From Brachypodium distachyon (Eukaryota; Streptophyta; Magnoliopsida; Poales; Poaceae), in contig NC_016134.3 of NCBI RefSeq assembly GCF_000005505.3, positions 1,798,001-1,862,000 on the forward strand: a DNA stretch of 64,000 bases, written 5' to 3'. A program made the translations under genes and the position numbers. The number at the start of each line of letters is the position of its first letter. Position 1 is the first letter of the stretch. The notes below the pieces were generated by a model that saw only the letters and a program-made list of their open reading frames with translations, did no database searches and was not told the origin of the DNA. Positions 21,118 through 31,705 of this stretch are shown piece after piece.

Positions 21118-21385
21118 TAATGGCTGATCGATTGCACGGCTTGTCCTTGCTACTTCTCCAGAGTTCTTCTTTGCTTTCCTATAAGGATGCTGCGACGTTT
21201 ACTACTACGTGCAAATAGGCTACGGGCTCTTTTTAGCAGGACACCGTCGCCTGCCTGGTGTCCGGTAGGCACTTACGTGGCACCGCGGGATGTGACACGT
21301 GTCCACCTGTTTGCGGGACACGTCACCATTTGCATGCAAAGATCCCAGATGCTCACATGCGTCGGATTTTGTAGCAGGTCCTACC

Positions 21386-21858
21386 TAGGGATGGCACCCA
21401 GATTCCATGGGTACGAGCTGAGTCTTCCGATAGCCCTTGCTCGTCCTCTTTGCGATTAGCCGGCAGCGGGTACAACTTTTTCTCATATCCGTCACCCGTC
21501 AAGGTAGACGGGTACCCACGGGTAAAAATACCTTAATAAAATTTGATCAATAAGAACATGTTCCTTAGAAACAGTATCATATATTTTTCAAAACCATAAC
21601 AATTTTGTCATCAACAATACTATATTAACACATTATAAATAACAACAACACATAAAAAGATAATACTATATCGTTTAAAACTGTAAGTGGCAACACATCG
21701 CACATGTATGAGTTTATTAAACGGGTAAAAGCGTATGGGTTATGCATTCCCATATCCGTACCCGCTCTACCCGATGGGTATGAAATATTTTCCATTTGCC
21801 TACCCGCGGGTTAAAATTCTGTCCCAAACCCGTACCTAGAGAGGATTTACCATCCCTT
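21386..21858. mobile_element. Non-autonomous hAT element (473 bp) with perfect 8-bp target duplication
   Basis: Terminal inverted repeats TAGGGATGGCA and complement of TACCATCCCTT, flanked by GTCCTACC on both sides (21378-21385 and 21859-21866). The subterminal regions are dense in GGGTACCC and CCCGCGGGT palindromic words (for example ACGGGTACCCACGGGTA and CTACCCGCGGGTTA), typical subterminal transposase-binding arrays. No transposase is encoded. Confidence 0.9.
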
Positions 21859-22015
21859 GTCCTACCGGCCCCCTGGCCTCCTGCCGAATTAAGCAGTACT
21901 GCATGTCTGCAGCAGGGTCAATCGTTCTAGTCATTGTTTGAATCATGCGGTCATAGGAACATGCATCTCTGTGTTAATCCTTATAGTCATTGTTCGAATC
22001 ATGCACTCATATATA

Positions 22016-22124
22016 CTTTTTCTGATCCTAATCTCTTGACTTAAATCTGCTCAAAATATGAATGTATCTATTCTTAAAAAACGTCTAGATACATGTATCG
22101 CCAACAATTTAGAATCGGAGCGAG
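22016..22124. mobile_element. Stowaway-like MITE
   Basis: Main family (TTAAAAAACGTCTAGATACATG core), TA at 22014-22015 and 22125-22126. It lies just 3' of F-box copy C. Confidence 0.8.
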
Positions 22125-22280
22125 TATAGCAGATAAAACATAAATCTGAAAATAAACAAAAGAAACAAATATAACGGTGTATAAAATCGACCTACTTTAC
22201 ATATATGGCTCAAGCATCGTGTCCAAACGATTCCTTCCTTTGCTGGAATATTTGGGATGAACTTCAGCGATTATCAGGGA

Positions 22281-23970
22281 CTATTTGATCCAGCATGGCA
22301 TGTACACATACTCCTCGGGGTACATGTTTGCCGGGACTTCTATCTCCGAGCTATTCAAGTGATAGGCCAGCCCCGTCTCGAACGGTTCGCTCAAGAAGAT
22401 AATCTCTTCATATGGATGGAACCCGAGTATCTCTGTATGCCAGTAGGTATACTCTTTGGCTTTGTGATGATCTCCATTGTCAAGAGAATTACCATTGTTG
22501 GAGTTAGATTTAGAGTTTCTTTGGGATATTGCTTTCATCTCGCTGTCATCCAATAAGTAGCAATCTTCGACCATGTCTCCGTTTCCAAGTGCGTCATCAT
22601 TGCCAAAGTTCGAGTTGACATTTTCCACAACTATTGCTTCCTCGTTGTCTTCCGAGTGGATGTCTTCAACCATGTCTTCGCTTTTAACACCGTCATGACC
22701 TGTGTCCCGGTTCTCGCTATCTTCCAAGTAGAAATCTCCAACCATGTCTTCACTTTTAACACCATCGTGATCAGTGTCCTGGTGCTCGTTGTCCTCCAAG
22801 AAGAAATTTTCAACACCATCATAACCATTGTCATGCTCCCACTCTATCTTCTCTTGAGCTATCGTTTTCTTGTCGTCTTTAGGAAGACTAGGAGAACGGA
22901 ATAAGTTATAGTTAATATCTTCTAAAACCCAGGGACCATGACCGTGAACCGGGCGGTTAGCCAAGTATGGCTCTAGCACGAACTTGAGGTCATTTTCATT
23001 CTTCAAAATCCACCCGACCTCACCACGCGACTCCTTAAGGATCCAAACCCAAAGGCAGCCTTTATGAATCCATACAAAGTAGACTCCCTTTTCTGATCTT
23101 CCCATATCAAGTTGTATATAGCCCTCCTCCCCTATAGTATCCACCGGTGTCTTAATTACGTGATATGTATTATCAGCCAATGATATCCTGCAAAATCAAA
23201 TCATTTTGCAAAAGAAGTTTAATTAATCAGAAACATAACTTGTACTCCCTCCGATCCATTAACTTAATACAAAATGAGCGATATTTTTTATGGATCGGAC
23301 GGAGTACAATGTAAGATAAAAGGTCGAATGAGCAGAAGAAAAAAATGAGCACACACCTCATGATAGAATCGGCCATGCAACGTATATAAGGCGTTCCTCG
23401 CAGATAGGCGGCGGCGCAGTCCGACCAGCCCACCCGCAGCTCGCCGAGGGTCCCGGCAGCGTCCCCTTCCCGTACAAAAGACCTCTCCTCCCATTGACCG
23501 GACCTCGACGAGAACACATACGCCCCGCATGGAGACGCGGCCACTCGAGCCCTTCCATCCCCATCGTCTCCAAGGCTTCCTTGTCGGGTGCATCATCGAA
23601 GTCTGTCAACATCAAGCATGGGACCATCAACACCTCGAAAGTGCGGCGACACCGTCGGGTCGTAGAGCAGGAACCGGTCGTAGTACCACACGTCGTTGTT
23701 TGGATCTTCCATGGCCGCGCTCGGGGTCGGGGGCAGAGCAGTCCACCATCCAGTGGCAGGGTTGACGACCCATTGTTCGAGCAGGAGGAGCCCGTTGCAG
23801 TGGTGGTGGATCTTGTAGTCGTAGCGGTCGACGGCTTCGTAGGCGCGCCACGCCTTGCAGACGCACCGGGACGCCACCAGCCACCGCGGCGGGGCGCGGC
23901 GGAGGATCTCGGCGAACTCGTCGCCGGAGAGGCGCGCCGTCTGGTCCGCGTGCCCGCCGCCGCCGGCCAT
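22281..23970 (-). pseudogene. F-box gene copy C, frameshifted, with acidic tail repeats
   Basis: Exon 1 is 23970-23357 and exon 2 is 23187-22281 (AG|GTGTGT to CAG|G). Exon 1 begins MAGGGGHADQTARLSGDEF and has the F-box, but an in-frame deletion of about 75 codons joins CKAWRA to EAVDRYD. An extra T near 23637 followed about 100 bases later by a missing base puts an intervening stretch out of frame and produces a stop at 23593. The net shift is zero, so exon 2 is again in frame. Exon 2 is fully open (about 302 codons) and carries three roughly 24-residue acidic repeats (DGVKSEDMVxDxxxED type) in its middle, then the conserved tail ILGFHPYEEIIFLSEPFETG. It is not translatable as a full protein from this start. 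Confidence 0.8.
23245..23304. mobile_element. Short MITE in the intron of F-box copy C
   Basis: 60 bp, CTCCCTCCGATCCATTAA at one end and TTATGGATCGGACGGAG at the other, TA at 23243-23244 and 23305-23306. Absent from the introns of copies B and D. Confidence 0.75.
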
Positions 23971-24831
23971 GGATCTTCGAACCGATCTGGGCCGTCTGGT
24001 CCATGTGTTCGTCTTATAAAGACGACGACGAACTCAGGGTCGATCGAGGTGTCCCGATCGGCGGACCCGAATCGGATAATTCATCAGTCCTTGGGCTCAA
24101 CGATTCTTCTTCTTCCTTTTCTTCCCGCGGGCCTCCACAGGCCTGTGAAAGATCCGGCCCAGCATTTATTTTACTAGTTTATCTTTTTGAATAAAATAAT
24201 AGAGCAGTACTGATTTCTGGCCTGTTTGGCGGATTCTGGGCCTTTACGGGCACTTGGAGTTGGAGGGGGCCGGCCGGACTTCGAGATAATAATAGCAAAA
24301 AAAGAAGAAGAAAAACTAAGGCCAAGAAAACCTGGATCAAGCAGTAATTTGGTGAGTCGCTCTATCTTTCGGTGGGGAAATGCCGGCATTGAACGGGGGA
24401 AAAATGCAGCGAATTTGAGTAAATTGCAAGCCAGGAAGGACATTTGTATTAAACCACAACTTGAACTGCTTGCTCCCTTCTCGGTTACACAAACAGTCAA
24501 GACAAGGCGTTGCATATATCCGGACATTGTATGAACGTACAAACTGAGATATCTATTCCTATGCCAGAGAAATACATACAGTATATTCCTATGACGTCCT
24601 GCATGATTCAAGACAAGGAACTAGCCAGATATAGGCGCTAGCTAGCAGATGAAACAATATACGGCCAATAGCACTGATAGTACCAAAATAAAGACTAATC
24701 ACAATACACAAATCTGAAAAATAAACAAATATATTTATCGGTAGGAATGGTCCTGCATACATACAGACACAGATGGCTCAAGCATCATGTGGAAACAGTT
24801 TCTTCCGTTGCTCGAATATCTAAGATGAACT

Positions 24832-26654
24832 TCACTGACTATCAGGGAACTCTTTGATCCAGCATGGCGTGTACACGAATGAAGATTGGAAGCTCTCCAT
24901 TTCATTAATCAGCTCTTTGAAAGTTCCATACTCGCGGGGGTATATGTTTCCTAAGACTTCCATCTTCGAGCTATTCAAATGATAGGCCAGTCCTGTTTGG
25001 AATGATTTGCTCAAGAAGATAATTTCTTTATATGGGTGAAACCCGAGTATCTCCGTCTCCCAGTAAGAATACTCTTTGTCTTTATGATCTCCATTGTCAA
25101 GAGAATTATCAATGTTGGAGTTCCATTCAGAGTTCTTTCGGACTATAGCTTTCTCGATGTCATCCAATAAGCAGCAATCTTCAACCATGTCTCCTTTTCC
25201 AAGTGTGTCGTCATTGATAAAGTTCAAATTGACATTTTCCACAACTATTGCTTTCTCGTTATCTTCCGAGTAGAGATCTTCAACCATGTCTTCACTTCTA
25301 ACAACACCATGACCAGTATCCCGGTTCTCATTGTCTTTCGAGAAGAAATCTTCAACCGTGTCTTCAGTTTCGACACCATCATGGCCATTGTCCCGCTCCC
25401 GTTCTAGATTCTCTTGAACTATTGTTTTCTTATCATCTTTAGGAGAATGGGGAGAACGGAATAAGTTATAGTTAATATTTTCTAAAACCCAAGGACCATG
25501 ACCGTGAACCGAGCGGTAGCGGTCAGAAAAGTAAGGCTGTAGCATGGGGCTGAGGTCATTTTCATGCTTCAAAATCCATTCGGCCTCACAGTACACGACT
25601 CCTTAAGGATCCAAACCCGAAGCCAGCCGTCACGAATCCATGCAAAGTACAGTCCCTTTTCTGATCTTCCCATATCAAGTTGTATATAGCCCTCCTCCCC
25701 TGTAGTATCCACCGGCGTCTTAATCACACGATACGTATTATCAGTCAAGGAAATCCTGCAAAAAATTAAATCATATGCAAAAGAAGTTTAATTAATTAGA
25801 AACATAACCAACACTACATAAGATAAAAAGTCGACTTATCGAAAAAAAAGCAGCACGCACCTCATAATAAAATCAGACATGCAATGTACATAAAGGGTTC
25901 CTCGGAGATAGACGGCGGCGCCGTTTGACCCGAGCAAGTGCGCGAGCTGCTTGCCAAGTGTCTCGGCGGCGTCCCCTTCCCGGACGAAAGACCTCTCCTC
26001 CCAGCGACCTCGACGAGAACACATGCATCTTGCAAGGAGACGGCGGCCATTCCATCCCGAATTCTCTTCGTTCTCCTTTACAAAATTGAGGACGTCCTTC
26101 AAGCATGGGATCATCAACACCTCGAAGTGCGGCGACACCGTCGGGTCGTAGACCAGGAACCGGTGGTGCCACACGCCGTCGTTTTCTTCTTCTTCTTCCT
26201 TTGCCGGGCTCGGGGGCAGAGGGGTCCACCATCCAGTGGCAGGGTTGACTACCCATTGGGAAAGAAGGAGCAGCCCGTTGCAGTGATGGTGGATCTTGTA
26301 GTCGTAGCGGTCGACGGCTTCGTCGTCCCACCAGTGGCCGAATTTGTCGGGGTCGCCGGAGAATTTGGGGTTGGCGCGGCGGAGGAAGTCGAGCCTGCCG
26401 CTGACGGGAGCAGGGGCGGCGGCGGCGGAGGAGGGAGGGCGGGAGAGGAACTCTGGGTAGAGGTGCTCGTTGAAGTGGAAGAAGAGGCCGCCGACGGAGA
26501 GCGGGAGCAGATCGGCGCGGAGGAGACGGCGGCCGTCGATGGCGGCGCGCCAGGCCTTGCACACGCAGCGGGACGCCGCCAGCCACCGCGGAGGCACGCG
26601 GCGGAGGACCTCGGCGAAGATGTCGTCGGGCAGGCGCGCCGTCTGGTCGTCCAT
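24832..26654 (-). pseudogene. F-box gene copy D, open first exon, frameshift in exon 2
   Basis: Exon 1 is 26654-25861 and encodes an F-box (residues 3-45, LPDDIFAEVLRRVPPRWLAA) and the long conserved middle with VVNPATGWW, an EEEEE tract and WWDDEAVDRYDYK. Two small indels inside exon 1 cancel each other, so about 25 residues (around NGRRLLARC) read in a different frame from copy B while the frame stays open. Exon 2 starts at 25755, but one base differs in register near 25598 and reading stops at 25569 (predicted 326 aa). Beyond that, 25596-24832 is an open frame of 254 codons with the family's acidic repeats (SEDMVEDLYSEDNE) and the complete tail. It could encode a shortened F-box protein lacking the repeats and tail. 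Confidence 0.75.
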
Positions 26655-26999
26655 GTGCCCGGCGGCGGCCAGGGATCTTCGATATGGAGATTGGGGAAAC
26701 CGTTCCGATTTTATTTTTTTTGAATCTTCTTCGATCTGAAACGCGTGTGGAGTCCTAGTAATCTGGGCTGTGATATATACTCGCTACTCGGGGATAGAGA
26801 GAGCCGGATTCCGATCGGGCCTCGAGCTCCGACAGCAACGGTGCTTCCCGCGGGCTTCATGGGCCCGTGAAAGAACCGGCCTATTACCAGGCCTGATTTG
26901 TGGACTGTGTGGTTGATTTTGGGCCTTTGTGAGCCCATGGAGGCGGCCGGCTTACGCAGAAATTATCGGTGCAGGAACCGGCAGCTTATTCGGGTCTGT

Positions 27000-29900
27000 C
27001 TCTTGGCCCTCTTTTGCTTAGGTTCAGGGGAGGTAGTACACAAACAGAGGGGAAGAAAATATGGCGGGATACAAATTTATTGTGACTGTGAGCAAATAGA
27101 ATTGATTGACTTGTTCGATTAAATTCAATTTAGAATTTACAGAAATTTTGCAAAAAGAACGTAAACTTTTCCGTTGAAGGATGGTTTTTTTTACTGTCGG
27201 AAATATTCTAAAAAAATTATACTCTTTTTTTTTCATAATTCTTGTCAAGATATTACATAAATACATTCATTTTTGGGCAAATTTGAGACAAAAATTATGA
27301 AACGGACGGCAGCTTATTATGTGTATAGATATAACATCGTCAAATGTATAATACGGAGTAATAAGAAGAGCAAAAAACTAAAGTAATATGGCCAAATAAA
27401 ACCTCGACCGCGGACCAAGAAGAGATCTAGACCTAGATTTTCCCTATAGCTACTTGTGCCACAAATTTGAACCTGGCCCCTGATCACCACTTGTGATAAC
27501 TAATCCGATGATATATACATTTGATGTGACGTTGGATGTAAGCTTGTTAATATGATCTCGTCCGTTAATTCTGGCTTCAGACTTCAGTTCAGGGACTTGT
27601 TACTATCTACTCTGTATCTATCTATTATCTACTCCGTAGGACTTAAGATTGCCTGCATTGCACGGCGTACGTGGTCAACTGTAAATACACTTTTTCCGCA
27701 AAAAAAGATGTATATACACTTTGTTTACATGCTGATGGGTACCGGCAATGCTCCTAACTACTCCTAATTCTAAGCATTTCTGGGATCAATTGTAAACGCA
27801 TGCGGCCGGCCGTCACATGTACGTACTGTGCTGAAAGTAATCTGTAAATCCGCAGATATGATTGTGTTAATCATATGCATGGTCACCTGTAGCTACATTT
27901 TTAAAAAAATCTATAGCTACAATTAACCATGAACCAATAATCAAATTCCGACAAAAAGCTCGACAGCTGCGTCCCGTGCTCAGAGATCCGTTCAATTGGG
28001 AGCCAGGCTCCCATCTCCACTGTAATCTAAATCTGGCCAGCTGCTTTCCTTGGGCCCACCGTCTGGTCGTGCCGGCCCCACCCACTGACAAAACGTGTGG
28101 CCGACGGTGGCAAGCGGCAGCGACAGTGGGCCCACCTGCCATTTGTCATCACAAACTCATACTGTTTTTTTTGGGGACATCCAATTTGGAACAGTCGTGC
28201 GTTTCCATTCTGGCCTCTAATTATGGAGTACAAAGTTTTGACATATGCAATGACAATTTCTTGGGTGTGATTTTTTTTAACTTGGGGTGGTAATTTATTT
28301 TTTTACGGTTAAGTTTCAAAGGCAACATGTGGGAGAGGAGGGACTAAAAATGACATCCAGATTTTAGTTCAACGGTTTTGATGCATCGACTGCGATTTAA
28401 GACTGTTGTTTAAAAATCAGACTTATGAGATATAACCACACCCTTTAAGTAATTACGAAGAGAAAATAAACCTTAGGGTGAATATATTCCCATGAAAAAT
28501 GTTTGTTTTTGCCAAATAGCATCACCTAATTTCAAAAGGCTAGCTAACATCTTAATTACGCGACCAAACACAACAGGGAGGAAGATCACCACTGTGACCT
28601 CAAATATACCTCCACTGAGAACACGCCAGAATCGATAATAAGGCAACCATGCGTGCATTTGTTTAAACCAAATGTTTTCAACTGCCATTTGTCATCAGTC
28701 GGAAAAATATCTGGCCTGCTTTGCCACCAACCAGCTTTGCCTTCTATGGAACCGTTAAAAAAAACTGGCATGGCCAAACATAGTAATCAATGCTGTGCCA
28801 ATTAAGGCATGGGTCCTAATGTCTGGAACAAACAATAGATCATGAAAAGTAGTAGACCCAATGCTAACTAAATTTCTGCAAGGCAAAGACAGGGCAATTG
28901 GCTGTGTAGGGATTATATTTCATCAATCATTGGCATTTATTTACAAAGGACATAAATCTTGTGCTCACAGCGCAAAAAAAAAAAAACTTGTGCTCAGCCA
29001 GCTGGCTTACACTTTTTACTAATCCTTGATATATTGAGCATGCAGGCCTAGCTAAGATTGGTTAATTAGTGATGAAAACCCATTTGAGATCAATTAGTTT
29101 GGGGAAAAAATATCCAGTGGTGATCTTGTCAATTAAGTTTTTCCATAAAATTTTGTATACGATTGCACTATATGTATGCATAGTGGCATTAGATTGTGAT
29201 CTTTCAGGAATTATGTACGTGAAACCTAAAAAGATAAGGAAATGTGCTTTATTCCTAGGCAATCCTAGCCCATGACCTTGTTGCCTAGGAATCTCGGGCC
29301 ATCTCTAGTTTTTTTAATTACTCCTCAATCGGGCCATTACTTGTTTTCTGTATTCGTTTCCAATATACGTGCCATCTTCTCATTGGCATCATCATTTGAC
29401 TAGCTTTGAGCCAACCATTTTTTTACACGGCAATTGAAACAAGTTAAGCTGTGCATATAATTAATTGGACGTGGAGGGTTCTATATTCTTCTAGAGATGA
29501 ATTGCTCTAGCTATTTGATAGTACATGGAATCTTTGGATATTTTTGTTGTCAGTCACTTATGTTTATGCAAAGCCATATGACATAGATGCATAAACTCCA
29601 TCTCGCATCATATTGGCCTTTCGAAAGGCCAGGGGCTGTCATCAGCTTTGCCAATATGACCCTCACAGATATCAGGGCCGGGCCAATTACTGATTAGTTC
29701 ACAAACATATTTCACTTGTGGGCCAAATATTGCGAGTCTCAAATATTGCTAATCTTGGCAAGCCGTCCTACTTAAATAATTACAATAATGAATTGCAATT
29801 TAGGTATAAAAAACCCAAAACTTGTTTTAACTGTCAAGACCATATGGTTATCAGGGTCAGATTATAAAATAAGTTTACAACAACATATTTCAGCAACCGA

Positions 29901-30254
29901 AAACTGAGCCTTACATGTGTTTGATGAAGCGGAGTCTAGGTATGTGGTTGAATTGTGTTGCACTTAAATTAAAATAGCCATTTGGTAGATAAAATGATTG
30001 AAACAAACAGTAGAATAAGCAAAAGATAGCAGTTTGATAATATTATTGTAACTCATCTTAATGCCAAACATTAGAGCTTAAACAGCTAACCACGCGATGA
30101 TCAGCACCTAGAGTTAGGTTGGATCTCTACTCCCCATCTATTGTCTTGATGTCTACCAACCTGAGCTCAAGCTAACATTATGTTAACCATGGTTAACAAA
30201 ATTCCACAACCATGGTCAACCAAACTAACTAAAACGGCACGGCCAACTCAGCCA
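27000..30254. other. Intergenic DNA, edge of the NLR/F-box block
   Basis: No gene recognised in about 3.2 kb. A MITE-like remnant in reverse orientation relative to 14657-14770 sits at 27225-27306. The remainder is A/T-rich single-copy-looking DNA with only short chance frames. The region just upstream of 30255 is the CIPK promoter. Confidence 0.5.
27225..27306. mobile_element. Stowaway-like MITE remnant
   Basis: TCATAATTCTTGTCAAGATATTACA and GAGACAAAAATTATGAAACGG are the two inverted halves of the family at 14657-14770, in reverse orientation and with a shortened left end. Confidence 0.5.
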
Positions 30255-30261
30255 TATAAAA
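30255..30261 (+). promoter_or_regulatory. TATA box of the CIPK gene
   Basis: TATAAAA, 92 bases upstream of the ATG at 30347 and in an otherwise AT-poor stretch. Confidence 0.6.
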
Positions 30262-30329
30262 CCAAACACCCTTCACTTAATGCCATTGTCTCCTCCCTGA
30301 ACACAAACGAACGGCAGCAAGAGCTGTGC

Positions 30330-30350
30330 ATGCACGGGCGCGCGCCATGA
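30330..30350 (+). promoter_or_regulatory. Upstream ORF overlapping the CIPK start (ATGA)
   Basis: An ATG at 30330 opens a six-codon frame (MHGRAP) whose TGA stop (30348-30350) overlaps the CIPK ATG (30347-30349) as ATGA. It is the nearest upstream ATG. Translation of this leader peptide would be expected to lower CIPK initiation or require reinitiation at the overlap. Confidence 0.5.
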
Positions 30351-31705
30351 ACGGCAGCAAGTTCAGGAAGAAGAAGAGCACGCCGCTGCTGGGCAAGTAC
30401 GAGCTGGGCGCCCTGCTTGGCCGCGGCACGTTCGCCAAGGTCTACCTCGCGCACGCGGTGGCAGACGGCGCGCCGGTGGCCGTGAAGGTGATTGACAAGG
30501 AGGCAGCGGCGGCGGCGATGGCCGGCGGCACGGCGGCCGTGGCGGCGGTGCTCCGGGAGGTGTCAGCCATGCGGCGGCTGCGGCACCACCCGGGCGTGCT
30601 CCGCCTCCACGAGGTGCTCGCCTCGCGTGCCAGGATCTACCTCGTCATGGAGCTCGCCACCGGCGGCGATCTCCTCTCCTGGCTCGCCGCCACGCTCCCT
30701 CGCCGCTGCGGAGGCCGACTCCCAGAGCACGCAGTGCGGCGGGTGTTCGTGCAGCTCGTGGCGGCCCTGGCGCACTGCCATGCTCGTGGGGTCGCGCACC
30801 GTGACGTCAAGCCGCAGAACATCCTCCTCGACGGCGACGGCAACGTCAAGCTCGCTGACTTTGGCTTCGCCGCGCTTGACGTCGTCCCGGACTCCGGCGG
30901 CCTCCTCCAGACTGCTTGCGGCACGCCGGCGTACGCGGCGCCGGAGGTGATCCTTCGCCGGCGTGGGGGCTACGACGGCGCCAAGGCCGACGCGTGGTCC
31001 TGCGGCGTGGTCCTCTTTGTGCTCCTCGCCGGTCGCCTGCCGTTCGACGACGCCAACGTCCCCGACATGTGCCGGAAGGCACGCCGCCGGGAGTACCGCG
31101 AGCTCCCTCCATGGGTGTCACCACCGGCGCGCCGCCTCGTGCACCGCCTGCTTGACCCGAACCCGGCCACCCGCGTCGCTGTCGAGGTTCTGGTGGCCAC
31201 GCACCCGTGGTTCAAGCCGCGCTCCCTCAGCCTCGACAACTCGCAGCTCGGCGGCGGCTGCGGCCAGCCGGAACCGGAATGCGCGCCGGCATCGAAGCTG
31301 AACGCGTTCGACATCATCTCGATGTCGCCGGGGCTCGACCTGTCCGGGCTATTTAGGGGGAGCAGCCGGAGCAGCAGAGAGAGGCGGTTCACGACGACGG
31401 CCTCGCCTGAGCGAACGATGGAGCAGCTTTGCAGTGCCAGTGGGAAGCTCAGGTATGCCGTCATGGTGGTGGGGAAGAAAGAAGTGGATCCGTGCCTTAA
31501 TCCTCTGTCGAAGGCCGGCATGGCGATGTCGGTGGAGATGTCGGAGCTGGCGCCGCCGCTGATGCTCGTGGAAATGCGGCTGGAGATGGACGACGGGGAG
31601 AGAGAGGATGGAGAAGGGTTTGGGTGGGAGGAGTTGAGGCTGGAGCTAGGGGACGTAGTTAGGTCTTGGCATAGCTCCGACTCTGAAGACCTGCAACAAG
31701 TTTAA
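30347..31705 (+). CDS. CBL-interacting protein kinase (CIPK/SnRK3), intronless
   Basis: 452 aa with no intron. An N-terminal Ser/Thr kinase domain (about 18-275) has the glycine loop LGRGTFAKV (24-32), ATP-binding K47, E71 in helix C, HRDVKPQN with catalytic D153, DFG 171-173 and an APE-type YAAPEVI. A regulatory tail follows with the NAF motif [19 protein letters not shown] (N319-A320-F321), which binds calcineurin B-like calcium sensors and relieves autoinhibition. The C-terminal PPI (phosphatase-interaction) region follows. These kinases sit at the plasma membrane or tonoplast through their CBL partner and phosphorylate ion transporters. The start at 30347 was chosen over a GTG 7 codons upstream because it is ATG. 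Codon use is extremely GC-rich in the third position. The NAF and lack of introns fit the intronless CIPK clade (CIPK4/7-like); the exact orthologue is not assigned. Confidence 0.93.
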   Translation: MNGSKFRKKKSTPLLGKYELGALLGRGTFAKVYLAHAVADGAPVAVKVIDKEAAAAAMAGGTAAVAAVLREVSAMRRLRHHPGVLRLHEVLASRARIYLVMELATGGDLLSWLAATLPRRCGGRLPEHAVRRVFVQLVAALAHCHARGVAHRDVKPQNILLDGDGNVKLADFGFAALDVVPDSGGLLQTACGTPAYAAPEVILRRRGGYDGAKADAWSCGVVLFVLLAGRLPFDDANVPDMCRKARRREYRELPPWVSPPARRLVHRLLDPNPATRVAVEVLVATHPWFKPRSLSLDNSQLGGGCGQPEPECAPASKLNAFDIISMSPGLDLSGLFRGSSRSSRERRFTTTASPERTMEQLCSASGKLRYAVMVVGKKEVDPCLNPLSKAGMAMSVEMSELAPPLMLVEMRLEMDDGEREDGEGFGWEELRLELGDVVRSWHSSDSEDLQQV

